64,000 nucleotides of DNA from Bryobacteraceae bacterium (GCA_019748195.1 JAIEPW010000065.1:30532-94531), one strand, 5' to 3'. Shown: positions 47,267 through 55,189, counted from the first letter of the stretch. Notes: generated from the sequence alone by a model not told the origin. Program-made: numbers and translations.

Positions 47267-47920
47267 TCATTCCCCTTCAGCCTCAACAGCATCCCGGTAA
47301 GTTCCACCTCCCGCGCGACTTACCTTTCGCCCCGCCCTCTTCCGCCGAGCCTCGATCCGGAAGTCCTCCCCAATCCGCCGCAGCCACTCCTCGCTACCCA
47401 ACGGCAGCCCGAGCGCCGTCGCCTCACGAATCCGCTGCACCATCGCCGCATCTGCTAAACCCAGCTCTCTGGCGTGTACCGTTGCCGCCACCGCACCAGG
47501 TCCAGAAGGCCGTTCCGCAAGTGCGCCTGTGCCTAATCGGGCTCTCTGCGGATTTTGCTCGACATAAACCATTGCCGCCCGGAAATGTTCTTCATCCATT
47601 GGAACCGATTGAAAACGAGCCTGAAACAGGTGCCCCTTGCGGCGCAGCCGCACGTGGATCGCCCGCGCATAGTCCCCGTGGAGCCGGCGAAATAGCCGCC
47701 CCAGAGCTTGCTCGTTCCGCGGGACCAGAATCAGGTGGACGTGATTCGGCATAAGGCAATATCCGAGGATAGCCACGCCGTAGTGGCGGGCATACTCGGC
47801 GCGCAAGTTCAAGTCAAGGCGATAGTCTTCAGAGCGGAAGAAAATCTTCTGTCGATAATTACCCCGTTGGGTGATATGGTGGGGAAGGCCAGGGATTACA
47901 GTGCGCGCGACGCGGGGCAT
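47267..47920 (-). CDS. RAYT, REP-associated tyrosine (HUH/Y1) transposase
   Basis: This intact 217-aa frame has the Y1 fold: PHHITQRGNYRQKIFF, the HUH pair in LMPNHVHLILVPRN near residue 60, GRLFRRLHGDYARAIHVR, and the catalytic tyrosine in AMVYVEQNPQRARLG near 118. A basic C-terminal tail follows. RAYTs are domesticated IS200/IS605 relatives that move or maintain REP-type palindromes. GGGGACGGTCACCT motifs flank it at 47233 and 47253 and recur beside every remnant in the island. It is the only copy here that could be active. Confidence 0.9.
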   Translation of the reverse strand: MPRVARTVIPGLPHHITQRGNYRQKIFFRSEDYRLDLNLRAEYARHYGVAILGYCLMPNHVHLILVPRNEQALGRLFRRLHGDYARAIHVRLRRKGHLFQARFQSVPMDEEHFRAAMVYVEQNPQRARLGTGALAERPSGPGAVAATVHARELGLADAAMVQRIREATALGLPLGSEEWLRRIGEDFRIEARRKRAGRKVSRAGGGTYRDAVEAEGE

Positions 47921-47931
47921 ACCAGTGGTTC

Positions 47932-48050
47932 GGTGCCTGTTCCACCTGCTCCGACTCCAAAATAACCCGGTGGTAAGGAGGAATAGCCCGCTGGGGGATG
48001 CCGCTCTGATTCCAATGGCCTTGCGCGATGCGAAGGATCAGCCGACGTCT
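47932..48050. repeat. ~212-bp repeat, truncated copy R4
   Basis: The first ~119 bp of the unit, breaking off after CAGCCGACGTCT; directly abuts the RAYT start region on its left. Confidence 0.75.
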
Positions 48051-48079
48051 AGTAATTTCGAGGTGTTCGGTGCCTGTTC

Positions 48080-48291
48080 GGTGCCTGTTCCGGCTGCTCC
48101 GACTCCAAACTAACCCGGTTGTAAGGAGGAGTAGTCCGTTGGGGGATGCCGCGTTGATTCCACAGGCTTTAAGCGATACGCATGATAAGCTTACGCCCAG
48201 AATCGGCCAGAAAAGGGGTAAGCATCAACGCTTTCTGAGCGTCCGTAAGCCCTTGATTCCACGTTCGCGCGGCTGACATTCGGAACAGCCG
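48080..48291. repeat. ~212-bp dispersed repeat, copy R5
   Basis: Full unit from GGTGCCTGTTCC to GGAACAGCCG. It is preceded by stacked partial ends (GGTGTTCGGTGCCTGTTC), as if inserted into an existing end. Confidence 0.85.
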
Positions 48292-48320
48292 TAAAGCCCG
48301 CCGACGGCCGGTGCCGGGCC

Positions 48321-48357
48321 GGTGCCTGTTCCAGCTGTTCCGACTCGAAAATAGCCC
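48321..48357. repeat. ~212-bp repeat, 37-bp 5' fragment R6
   Basis: The left end of the R3/R8 subtype, cut after AAAATAGCCC where copy R7 begins. It reads as an interrupted or recombined unit. Confidence 0.7.
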
Positions 48358-48365
48358 AGGTGTTC

Positions 48366-48577
48366 GGTGCCTGTTCCGGCTGCTCCGACTCCAAACTAAC
48401 CCGGTTGTGAGGAGGAGTAGTCCGTTGGGGGATGCCGCGTTGATTCCACAGGCTGCAAGCGATACGCATGATAAGCTTACGCCCAGAATCGGCCAGAAAA
48501 GGGGTAAGCATCAACGCCTTTTGAGCGTCCGTAAGCCCTTGATTCCACGTTCGCGCGGCTGACATTCGGAACAGCCG
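48366..48577. repeat. ~212-bp dispersed repeat, copy R7
   Basis: Almost identical to R5 over the full length, so R5 and R7 are a recent direct duplication about 286 bp apart. Confidence 0.85.
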
Positions 48578-48596
48578 TAAAGCCCGCCTTACGGCC

Positions 48597-48811
48597 GGTG
48601 CCTGTTCCAGACTGTTCCGACTCGAAAATAGCCCGGTGGTAAGGGGGAGTACTCCGATGGCGTACGCGGCGCTGATTTCAAGGGCCTTATCGCTTCCCCG
48701 CCGAGCGCAGGCCTGATACCAGGCCCCGAAAATGGGATAAGGATCAGCGCCTCCTCACCGCCCGCAAGCTCATGAATCCACGTCCAACGCCGCCGTTGTC
48801 CGGAACAGCCG
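48597..48811. repeat. ~212-bp dispersed repeat, copy R8 (R3 subtype)
   Basis: Near-identical to R3 and placed identically relative to Rhs copy 2. The start codon of that gene falls inside it. Confidence 0.85.
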
Positions 48812-50883
48812 GAACAGCTCCCGAATCGGGACAGCCAGTCTGGGGTTGGGTGGAACAGCCGTGCCAGCGCAAGGAGTTCTTCTACGACACCAACCCGTTC
48901 GACGCGGCGTATTCCCAGAACATCCAGGGCCGCCTGGCCGCCGTGCGCTACAAGTCATGCAACCTGTACCAGGCGCCGTACTCACAGACGTTCCTGGAGA
49001 TGTACAGCTACACGCCCGGCGGCCTCACCACCAAGAAGCGCTTCCGCGTGGAGCGATCGCCCGGCGGCAACGGCGACCTCGACGGCGTGTGGACCTACGA
49101 CAGCGAAGGCAAGATGACCTCGGTTGCGATCCCCAAGTCGTCCACGTACAGTTATGGGTACGACTCGATGGGCCGAGTTTACAGCATGAATCGGGACGGC
49201 GAAGGTCCAGTGGTGAACGGGATTGGCTACGGCCCCGCGGGCGAGCTGATGACGATGGTCAAGGGCGGGGCGCTTTATGAAAACCGCACCTACAATGACC
49301 GGCTGCAGCTTCGCACGTTGCAGGTGGGCACGCGAAATATCACCTACAATTACGGCGCGGGTGGAACAAACAACGGGCAAATTGTTTCGCAGGTCGAAGA
49401 CGGCGAAACGATCGCCTATCAGTACGACGAGCTGAAACGCCTCGCCTCGGCGAGCGCCACCGGCGCCATGACCTGGACCCAGAGCTACAACTATGACGGC
49501 TTCGGCAACCTGGTCTCGATGGGAGCGAGCGGCAACGGCGGCGGCGGAGGCCCCACCGCGGGCAGCCAAGTGATCAATCCGGCGACGAACAAGCCGTTCA
49601 GCGGCTACTCCGCCGCGGGGCTGCCCAATTTTGGCGGCTGGGACAACGACAACCGGATGGTTGTGGCGACCGGTCCGGGTAGCAACCCGGAATATTTGGC
49701 TTACTCGCCCTCTGGCAAGCGGGTGTGGAACCAGGGCGTGCGGCTGGTCGACCCGTTCACCCAGGAAACCGTGCAGGAGGTCTGGTTCTGGAGCCCGCAG
49801 GGCCAGCGGCTCGCGTTTTATTCGCTGTCGAACACCGGCGCGCCGGTGTTCACCTTCCAGTCGGCCAATTTATATATGGGCGGCAAGTTGATCAACCAGC
49901 CGACGGACCGGCTCGGCTCGGTGGGCAAGTTCTATCCCTACGGCGCAGAGCGCAACCCGACCGGGCAATCCGGCGAGAAATTCGCGACCTATTTCCATGA
50001 CGCGAATGTCGGGCTGTATTACGCGGACCAGCGCTGGCATGGAACTTGGGGTCGCTTCGCAACGCCCGACCCCTACCAGGCGAGCGGCGGTCCCGCCGAC
50101 CCAGGGAGTTGGAATCGGTATGCGTATACGTGGGGTGATCCCATCAACAACATCGACCCTGAAGGTACGACGGTCTGCTACAACTTAGGGGTTTTTGTGT
50201 TTTGTTTCGACAGCGTCACGGTATCCGCTCAGATTTCCGGCGGTGGAGGTCCCAGGGGCGGCGGTGGTGGCGGGGTCAACTTGCCATCCTTGGAAATCGG
50301 ACCAGATGGGATGTTGTTTCTTTTCTTAAACAATGTCGGACCCTCCATCTCTTCTGGTAGTTCGTCACGCGGTGAGATGGGGGGCAACCGACGCGGTTCC
50401 GGAGAGCCCACGAGAGGACGCGTCGGGAATGACACGCCCACGGTCCCAGGCACGTACGCCTGCAGGAGCACGCTCCACGTAGCTCCGTTTGATCGCCTTG
50501 GACCGACCGGGGCCGGGCCGCTCCGTCATGATTACCTGTGCACTTTAGATGGCCAAGGTAACTGGACTTGCGGTGGCCAAGGGCCTTCTGGCAATCCGTT
50601 CGGTAGCCCCGGCGCGAACGATTCTGGTTCTGGATTCACCAGGACAAATTGCGCCTTGATAAGCACCAATTCAGCCTTAACGGAATGCGTTGACAATCGT
50701 CTGCAGGATCCAGATCGCGGGTACTACGATGTCACATGCTTGAGCGGTGTGAACTGTCAGAGGTGGGCCAGGGATGTTCGGTCCGCCTGCGGCCTTAATC
50801 CTCCCAGTACTCCTCCAACTAATCTGGGTCCTGATGGTAATCCGCAGAATTGCTCTTTGGGTAGACTGTTATGCAACAATTAG
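48772..50883 (+). CDS. Rhs-family protein copy 2 with different C-terminal tip
   Basis: In this 703-aa frame the first ~280 codons are identical to copy 1 by eye. Beyond that point the two diverge to scattered substitutions, then share no similarity after the junction NNIDPEG at ~463. The tip of ~235 residues is Gly-rich (ISGGGGPRGGGGGGVNL), then Cys-containing (YACRSTLHVAP, CVDNRLQDPDRGYYDVTC, CQRWARDVRSACG), with no recognised toxin family. Like copy 1 it lacks a signal or delivery domain, and its start is inside repeat R8. It overlaps the next gene by 13 bp. Confidence 0.8.
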   Translation: MNPRPTPPLSGTAGTAPESGQPVWGWVEQPCQRKEFFYDTNPFDAAYSQNIQGRLAAVRYKSCNLYQAPYSQTFLEMYSYTPGGLTTKKRFRVERSPGGNGDLDGVWTYDSEGKMTSVAIPKSSTYSYGYDSMGRVYSMNRDGEGPVVNGIGYGPAGELMTMVKGGALYENRTYNDRLQLRTLQVGTRNITYNYGAGGTNNGQIVSQVEDGETIAYQYDELKRLASASATGAMTWTQSYNYDGFGNLVSMGASGNGGGGGPTAGSQVINPATNKPFSGYSAAGLPNFGGWDNDNRMVVATGPGSNPEYLAYSPSGKRVWNQGVRLVDPFTQETVQEVWFWSPQGQRLAFYSLSNTGAPVFTFQSANLYMGGKLINQPTDRLGSVGKFYPYGAERNPTGQSGEKFATYFHDANVGLYYADQRWHGTWGRFATPDPYQASGGPADPGSWNRYAYTWGDPINNIDPEGTTVCYNLGVFVFCFDSVTVSAQISGGGGPRGGGGGGVNLPSLEIGPDGMLFLFLNNVGPSISSGSSSRGEMGGNRRGSGEPTRGRVGNDTPTVPGTYACRSTLHVAPFDRLGPTGAGPLRHDYLCTLDGQGNWTCGGQGPSGNPFGSPGANDSGSGFTRTNCALISTNSALTECVDNRLQDPDRGYYDVTCLSGVNCQRWARDVRSACGLNPPSTPPTNLGPDGNPQNCSLGRLLCNN

Positions 50884-51269
50884 CACGAACCTCATTCCGG
50901 CTGGTTCGACTGGTTTGGCTCATTTTCTGCCTCTTCACAATCGGTTTCGCGTTGTACCTCAAGGCTGTTGGCGAGGACGCAGAGATCTTCTGCGTCTTAA
51001 CGATGGAGATGCTCACTTTTCCTGTTGGCGGGATCTGTTTTCGACTAGTCGGGAAACTAGCATACGCCTGGGTTCCGGGAACGGGTACGTTCATGACTAG
51101 CGGTGGATTCGGTCCGATCATTGCTGTCTGGTTTCTTTACTTTGTATTTGGAATCATTCAGTGGTTTTGGTTTGTGCCGCGTTTACCAAATTGGTTGAAG
51201 GGTTGCTTCGCAAGCAGCTCCGCTTCCCGGAGTTCGGTGCCGGTTCCACCTGCTCCGACTTCAAAATAA
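50871..51269 (+). CDS. Three-helix membrane protein, candidate immunity to Rhs copy 2
   Basis: In this 132-aa protein, hydrophobic helices lie near 12-31 (VRLVWLIFCLFTIGFALYL), 40-60 (FCVLTMEMLTFPVGGICF) and 80-102 (GPIIAVWFLYFVFGIIQWFWF). It starts inside the Rhs frame (13-bp overlap), the usual spacing for a coupled immunity gene. Membrane immunity proteins generally pair with membrane-acting or periplasmic toxins. The last ~12 codons (SSVPVPPAPTSK) are read from repeat copy R9, so the natural C-terminus may have been replaced by the repeat. Confidence 0.55.
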   Translation: MQQLARTSFRLVRLVWLIFCLFTIGFALYLKAVGEDAEIFCVLTMEMLTFPVGGICFRLVGKLAYAWVPGTGTFMTSGGFGPIIAVWFLYFVFGIIQWFWFVPRLPNWLKGCFASSSASRSSVPVPPAPTSK

Positions 51270-51313
51270 CCCGGTGGTAAGGAGGAGTAGTCCACCTGGG
51301 GATGCCGCTTTGG
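51236..51313. repeat. ~212-bp repeat, truncated copy R9
   Basis: The first ~78 bp of the unit, overlapping the end of the membrane-protein gene; a 14-bp end scrap (GGTGCCTGGTTTGG) follows at 51317. Confidence 0.75.
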
Positions 51314-51336
51314 TTCGGTGCCTGGTTTGGGTGTTC

Positions 51337-51535
51337 GGTGCCTGTTCCACCTGCTCCGACTCCAAAATAACCCGGTGGTAAGGAGGAATAGCCCGCCGGG
51401 GGATGCCGCCATGATTCCAAAGGCCCTGCGCGATGCGAAGGATCAGCCGACGTCTCGAAGCGGCCAGAAAAAGGCGTAAGGATCGACGCCAACTGAGCCC
51501 CCGTACCCCCCTGATTCCACGTACCAGCCAACGAC
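51337..51535. repeat. ~212-bp repeat, copy R10 lacking its right terminus
   Basis: Matches R1 over most of its length but runs into RAYT flank DNA after GTACCAGCCA, without GGAACAGCCG. Confidence 0.8.
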
Positions 51536-51540
51536 CTGGG

Positions 51541-51628
51541 TCCGGGGACGGTCACCTCATTAACCTCCGGCCTCTTGTCCGCGATTCGGGTAACTTCAGC
51601 CACCCGCGCGACTTACCTTTCCCCACGC
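51541..51628 (-). pseudogene. RAYT 3'-end scrap
   Basis: GGGGACGGTCACCTCATT followed by a degenerate match to the final ~15-20 codons of the intact RAYT. No coding capacity remains. Confidence 0.55.
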
Positions 51629-51630
51629 GT

Positions 51631-52065
51631 TCAGGTGGTTTCCCAAGGATTGACTAACGGAACCGCCAAGGTGACGAAGTCCTTGACGTTGCGCGTGGCC
51701 AGTGTAAGCCCATGTTCCAGAGCGGTTGCCGCGATCAGCCCGTCTATGACACCGAGGTGGACGCCGCGTTCTTGAGCTCGCGCCGACAAGACCGCCCAGC
51801 GGTCGCCGATGTTCTTTGTTACCGGCAGGACATTTGCACCAGGAAAGGACGCGATCAGGTCTGCTTCAAGCCAGCGTTCTAACTCCTCGCGGCGTTTGCC
51901 GGGCGGCAGCAGTTCGATGCCCCTGCGGATTTCGGCCAGCGTCAGGATACTTACGTAGAGCGATTCGGACTCGACCGATTTAAGCCAATTCCTGACGTTC
52001 GGATTCGGGTCGCCCCGTCTTGAAAATTCGGAAAGGACGTTGGTGTCAACCAGGAACCCGCTCAC
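51631..52065 (-). CDS. PIN-domain VapC-like toxin
   Basis: This 144-aa PIN-domain ribonuclease has acidic active-site residues in FLVDTNVLSEF (Asp 7), ILTLAEIRRGIELL (Glu), GVIDGLIAATALEHG (Asp near 105) and TRNVKDF (Asp near 127). VapC toxins cleave tRNA or rRNA when free of antitoxin. The start is GTG 52065, overlapping the antitoxin stop. The pair sits just inside the right edge of the accessory island, where such modules are common. Confidence 0.92.
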   Translation of the reverse strand: MSGFLVDTNVLSEFSRRGDPNPNVRNWLKSVESESLYVSILTLAEIRRGIELLPPGKRREELERWLEADLIASFPGANVLPVTKNIGDRWAVLSARAQERGVHLGVIDGLIAATALEHGLTLATRNVKDFVTLAVPLVNPWETT

Positions 52066-52307
52066 AGCTCAATCGGCCTGGGGTAATCCTTCTGCCGTTC
52101 CAGATTGAGCTCGGAACCGGCAAATGGAGGTTGGCTTAGAACATCCACCAGGTTCTTGCGAGGTTTGGCTGTGCCCGATACCTTCGACTCTTTTTCCAGC
52201 AACGCCGCAAGGGCGTGATCCAACACTTCGGCAGCGTCGCGAAAATGGCCGCTACGGATCTCTTCCTGGATGATCCGTTCCTGCTCGGGCTTGAGATGGA
52301 TCGTCAC
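52062..52307 (-). CDS. Antitoxin of the VapBC-like pair (ParD/CC2985-like)
   Basis: This 81-aa protein from GTG 52307 has an N-terminal ribbon-helix-helix-like part (TIHLKPEQERIIQEEIRSGHFRDAAEVLDHALAALLEKE), the pattern of ParD/CopG antitoxins. A flexible C-terminal part would wrap the toxin. It overlaps the VapC-like gene by 4 bp, with the antitoxin first as usual. It should repress its own promoter. Confidence 0.85.
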   Translation of the reverse strand: MTIHLKPEQERIIQEEIRSGHFRDAAEVLDHALAALLEKESKVSGTAKPRKNLVDVLSQPPFAGSELNLERQKDYPRPIEL

Positions 52308-52430
52308 ACCTTCAAATTACGGCATGAACACCCTCGGGTCAACCCTGTCGTGCCACAGACGCGCATTGCCGAACCCGCACACGGAAGGCGTCTAGACGAC
52401 GCTGAGCATCATCGATCCCGATGTTCCGGT

Positions 52431-52503
52431 GAACCGCTCCGCCCACTTCCCCGAGTCACACTCCCACGCGCCAATCTAACCACAACTTCCTCAGCAACTT
52501 ACC
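52431..52503. repeat. Second copy of the ~74-bp segment at 44295
   Basis: Same order and orientation as 44295-44369 with scattered differences. It lies in a stretch of about 620 bp without an intact gene (52308-52929). Confidence 0.6.
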
Positions 52504-52519
52504 CGCTATCCTCAAGGAC

Positions 52520-52877
52520 GCCGCCCCCCTCCGCCCGACGCCAACGTCCACCCGCGATACCTCCGCCAGGCCCGCACCCTCCACGCCAACTCCGGAGCCG
52601 AAGGCGCCTTCGGCTTGTCCCGCGTCAACCGCGAATACGAAAAAGCCTCCGGCTCTTGCACACGTCCAGCCCTCGCCTGACCCCGATCTCCCCGAGCCCA
52701 CCATCGCCCTGCCAATCGAACTCCCCCCTCGCCTCGTCGAGCTCACCGAAAACACCTTCAAACCCTTCCCTGACGCCTTCGCCGCCTTCCTCAAAGCCGT
52801 CTCCGCGGACCTCGAACGCGAACGCCGCGAACGCCTCACCGCCCCGGACTGCGCGCGATCTCGCATGGCAGCGTAAG
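52520..52877 (+). pseudogene. Probable decayed gene remnant
   Basis: Short protein-like stretches occur in two plus-strand frames: RYLRQARTLHANSGAEGAFG and VNREYEKASG in one, IALPIELPPRLVELTENTFKPFPDAFAAFLKA in the other. Both are broken by stops or shifts. No family was recognised; the Pro-rich reading may be partly compositional. Confidence 0.25.
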
Positions 52878-52929
52878 CGAAACGCAATACAGCCTTTGTA
52901 TCCAGGTGGGTCGTGTGCCGGGCTTTCGC

Positions 52930-53919
52930 TTAGCCGCGTCCCGGAATCTTCGGTACCTGGGGCATGCCGGGCATTCCCGGCAGCGGGGGCGCCTGCGGGA
53001 CACCGGGCATCCCAGGCGCTTGCGGCATCTGCGCCAACTGCGGCATCGGCGGCAGCTTGCCCATGCCGGGAACCTGGCCGAGCCTCGACTGCAGATTCTG
53101 CACGGTCTGGTTGTGCAGATCCTGCGGCGTCAGGATGCGGAAGCCGGCGGGCGGCTGGAACAGGGCGGGATCGAGCGGCGGGCTCTTAACAACATTGAAG
53201 AAGCGCTTCGCGCTGACCATGCCAGGCTGTTCGCTTTTGTTGCGAAGCTCCAACCCGAGTTCCTCGGACATCCAGGATTGGGACACGATGGGGGGCAACT
53301 GCGGGGGCGGCATCCCGGGTAGGGGCGGCATGCCCGGAACCTGCGGCATTGCGGGTATGGGCGGCATGCCGGGAGCCTGCGGCATTCCAGCCATGCCCGG
53401 GACCTGGGGCATCCCCGGGACCTGGGGCATGCCGGGCATTTGCGGAACGCCGGGCATCCCGGGCATCTGCGGAGGTGGTGGCAGTTGCGGGATGGTGAAT
53501 TCCGTGCCCCGGCACTTGAAGCCCTCGATCATCTGGGTGCCGAGGTCCTTCATCTGGAAGTCGGGCATTTGCGGCATCTGCGGCAACGCGGGCACGCCAG
53601 GCATTTGCGGCGGCCGCGGCATCCCCGGGACCGGCGGCGGGGCCGGAGGTTGCGCCAGCGGAATCGCCATTGCGACCTTCTTCTGCGGATCCACCAGGTA
53701 GATCATCTGCGCCACCGGATCCTGAATGGTGGTCATTTGCGGCATATCCACGCGGGTGCGGCCGAAGGCGTCGCGCGTATATTGGCCGGTATCCCGGGTG
53801 ATCTGCTGCTTGCCCTGGACGTCGACGCTGGTGAGCGTTTCGAACGCCGCGGAAACCGCGGGGAGTTGCGGCGGAGCCGGCGCTTGCGGAAAACCCATGC
53901 CACTCATTCCGGGAATCAT
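52930..53919 (-). CDS. Pro-Gly-Met repeat protein with split conserved domain
   Basis: This 329-aa protein has a part before the repeats (SVDVQGKQQITRDTGQYTRDAFGRTRVDM, AQMIYLVDPQKKVAMAIPL, DLGTQMIEGFKCRGTEFTIP) and a part after them (SQSWMSEELGLELRNKSEQPGM, FFNVVKSPPLDPALFQPPAGFRI). Together they read as one acidobacterial domain of unknown function, in which the segments are usually adjacent. Between them, and again at the C-terminus, lie long runs of PGMPxxP-type repeats (~130-215 and ~285-329). No signal peptide is evident, as the N-terminus itself is Pro/Gly/Met rich. Function unknown. Confidence 0.75.
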   Translation of the reverse strand: MIPGMSGMGFPQAPAPPQLPAVSAAFETLTSVDVQGKQQITRDTGQYTRDAFGRTRVDMPQMTTIQDPVAQMIYLVDPQKKVAMAIPLAQPPAPPPVPGMPRPPQMPGVPALPQMPQMPDFQMKDLGTQMIEGFKCRGTEFTIPQLPPPPQMPGMPGVPQMPGMPQVPGMPQVPGMAGMPQAPGMPPIPAMPQVPGMPPLPGMPPPQLPPIVSQSWMSEELGLELRNKSEQPGMVSAKRFFNVVKSPPLDPALFQPPAGFRILTPQDLHNQTVQNLQSRLGQVPGMGKLPPMPQLAQMPQAPGMPGVPQAPPLPGMPGMPQVPKIPGRG

Positions 53920-53964
53920 GATCCGAATTCTATCAGGCGAACTGATCCGGCTTACAATACGGGG

Positions 53965-55164
53965 GTGCTCCCGTCAGCGCAGCGGCCGCTGGTCAGTATC
54001 GTCACTCCTTCCTTGAATAAGGCCCGGTTCTTGCGGGCGACTATCGAAAGCGTTCTCAGCCAGGACTACCCGCGTGTGGAGTACCTGGTTATGGACGGCG
54101 GGTCCACCGACGGCAGCCTGGAGATTCTCGCGGGCTACGGCGACCGCATCCGCTACATCGCGGAGCCGGATGCCGGGCAAGCGGACGCTGTCAACCGCGG
54201 CTTCCAGTTCACTTCCGGTGAGATCTTCGCGTTTCTGAACGCCGACGATACGTACCAGCCGGGGGCGATCTCCGCCGCCGTCCGCGGCTTCGCCGACCAC
54301 CCCGGCGCGGGCATGATCTACGGGGAAGCGGATTACATGGACGCCAATGGCGGGACTCTCGGACGCTATCCGACCCGCGACTTCGAATCCGGGAGCCTGG
54401 GCGGCGAATGTTTCATCTGCCAGCCCGCGGCTTTTCTGCGCCGCGAGGTTTTCGAGCAGGCCGGCATGTTGGATTGCACTTATCATTGCGCGCTCGACTA
54501 CGAACTCTGGATGCGGGTGAGCCGGGTAGCGAAAATCCGCCGTATCCCCGGCTGCCTCGCCTGCTCCCGCGTGTATCGCGAGACCAAGACGATCGCCCAG
54601 CGCGGGATCGCATTGCGGGAAGCCATGCGCGCCCAGCGGCGGCACTTCGCCTACGTCCCCCATCGGAGCATCCATACGTATACGCGCTATCTGGTGGACG
54701 GACGGGATCAATTTTTCGAGCATGCTCCGCCCACGGTCCGGTCCTACGCCCTCAGCCTGGCGGTGGGCCTATGGGAGAACCGGAGCCAACCCCTTCGCTA
54801 CCTGAAGGAATGGGGAGCGCTGGAGGGATTGCGCGGTGTTTTCAGCGGCCGGTGGGACGACGGATTCATCTCCCGCCAGTACCTTGAAGCGAGGTTCATC
54901 CCGGAGGATCAACCCATGCTGCGGATACAAGGTTTCGCGCCCAGGAAGCGGATGCGGCTGGAAGTGCGGCTGGACGGCGAGGAAGTGGCGGAGGCGGAAC
55001 TCCCGCCCGGACGTTTCGAACTCGCCCTCGAGTGCCCGGAAGCGTTTCGCGGCAGGGAGTGCGAATTGATGCTCCTGGCCAGCCCGGTGACGCGTTCGCT
55101 GCGCGACTATCGCGCGGTGTCGCTACGCCTGGACGCGATCGAAGCTTCGAAGGCGGGAGTCTGA
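53965..55164 (+). CDS. Family 2 glycosyltransferase
   Basis: The track ORF starts at 53440, inside the antisense of the previous gene. The credible start is GTG 53965 (399 aa, VLPSAQRPLVSIVTPSLNK). The GT-A fold is shown by VSIVTPSLNKARFLRATIESVL, YLVMDGGSTDGSLEIL, the sugar-nucleotide/metal motif FLNADDTY near residue 93 and later CALDYELWMRV. The C-terminal ~100 residues form a separate beta-rich part (MLRIQGFAPRKRMRLEVRLDGEEVAEAELPPG). The acceptor is unknown; surface polysaccharide synthesis is likely. Confidence 0.9.
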   Translation: MLPSAQRPLVSIVTPSLNKARFLRATIESVLSQDYPRVEYLVMDGGSTDGSLEILAGYGDRIRYIAEPDAGQADAVNRGFQFTSGEIFAFLNADDTYQPGAISAAVRGFADHPGAGMIYGEADYMDANGGTLGRYPTRDFESGSLGGECFICQPAAFLRREVFEQAGMLDCTYHCALDYELWMRVSRVAKIRRIPGCLACSRVYRETKTIAQRGIALREAMRAQRRHFAYVPHRSIHTYTRYLVDGRDQFFEHAPPTVRSYALSLAVGLWENRSQPLRYLKEWGALEGLRGVFSGRWDDGFISRQYLEARFIPEDQPMLRIQGFAPRKRMRLEVRLDGEEVAEAELPPGRFELALECPEAFRGRECELMLLASPVTRSLRDYRAVSLRLDAIEASKAGV

Positions 55165-55184
55165 GCCGAAGGCTCGACTCCCGC
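55153..55184. terminator. Hairpin between convergent glycosyltransferase and NHL genes
   Basis: GCGGGAGT/ACTCCCGC forms an outer 8-bp stem and GAGCC/GGCTC an inner 5-bp stem with a GAA loop. It overlaps the glycosyltransferase stop and lies just before the convergent stop at 55190. There is no clear T tract, so the type is uncertain. Confidence 0.4.
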
Positions 55185-55189
55185 TCTGC

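Noticed and set aside
43801-51540. CRISPR array suggested by recurring units
   Set aside because: Units are ~212 bp with irregular gaps, far from the 25-40-bp repeat and similar spacer pattern, and no cas gene is present.
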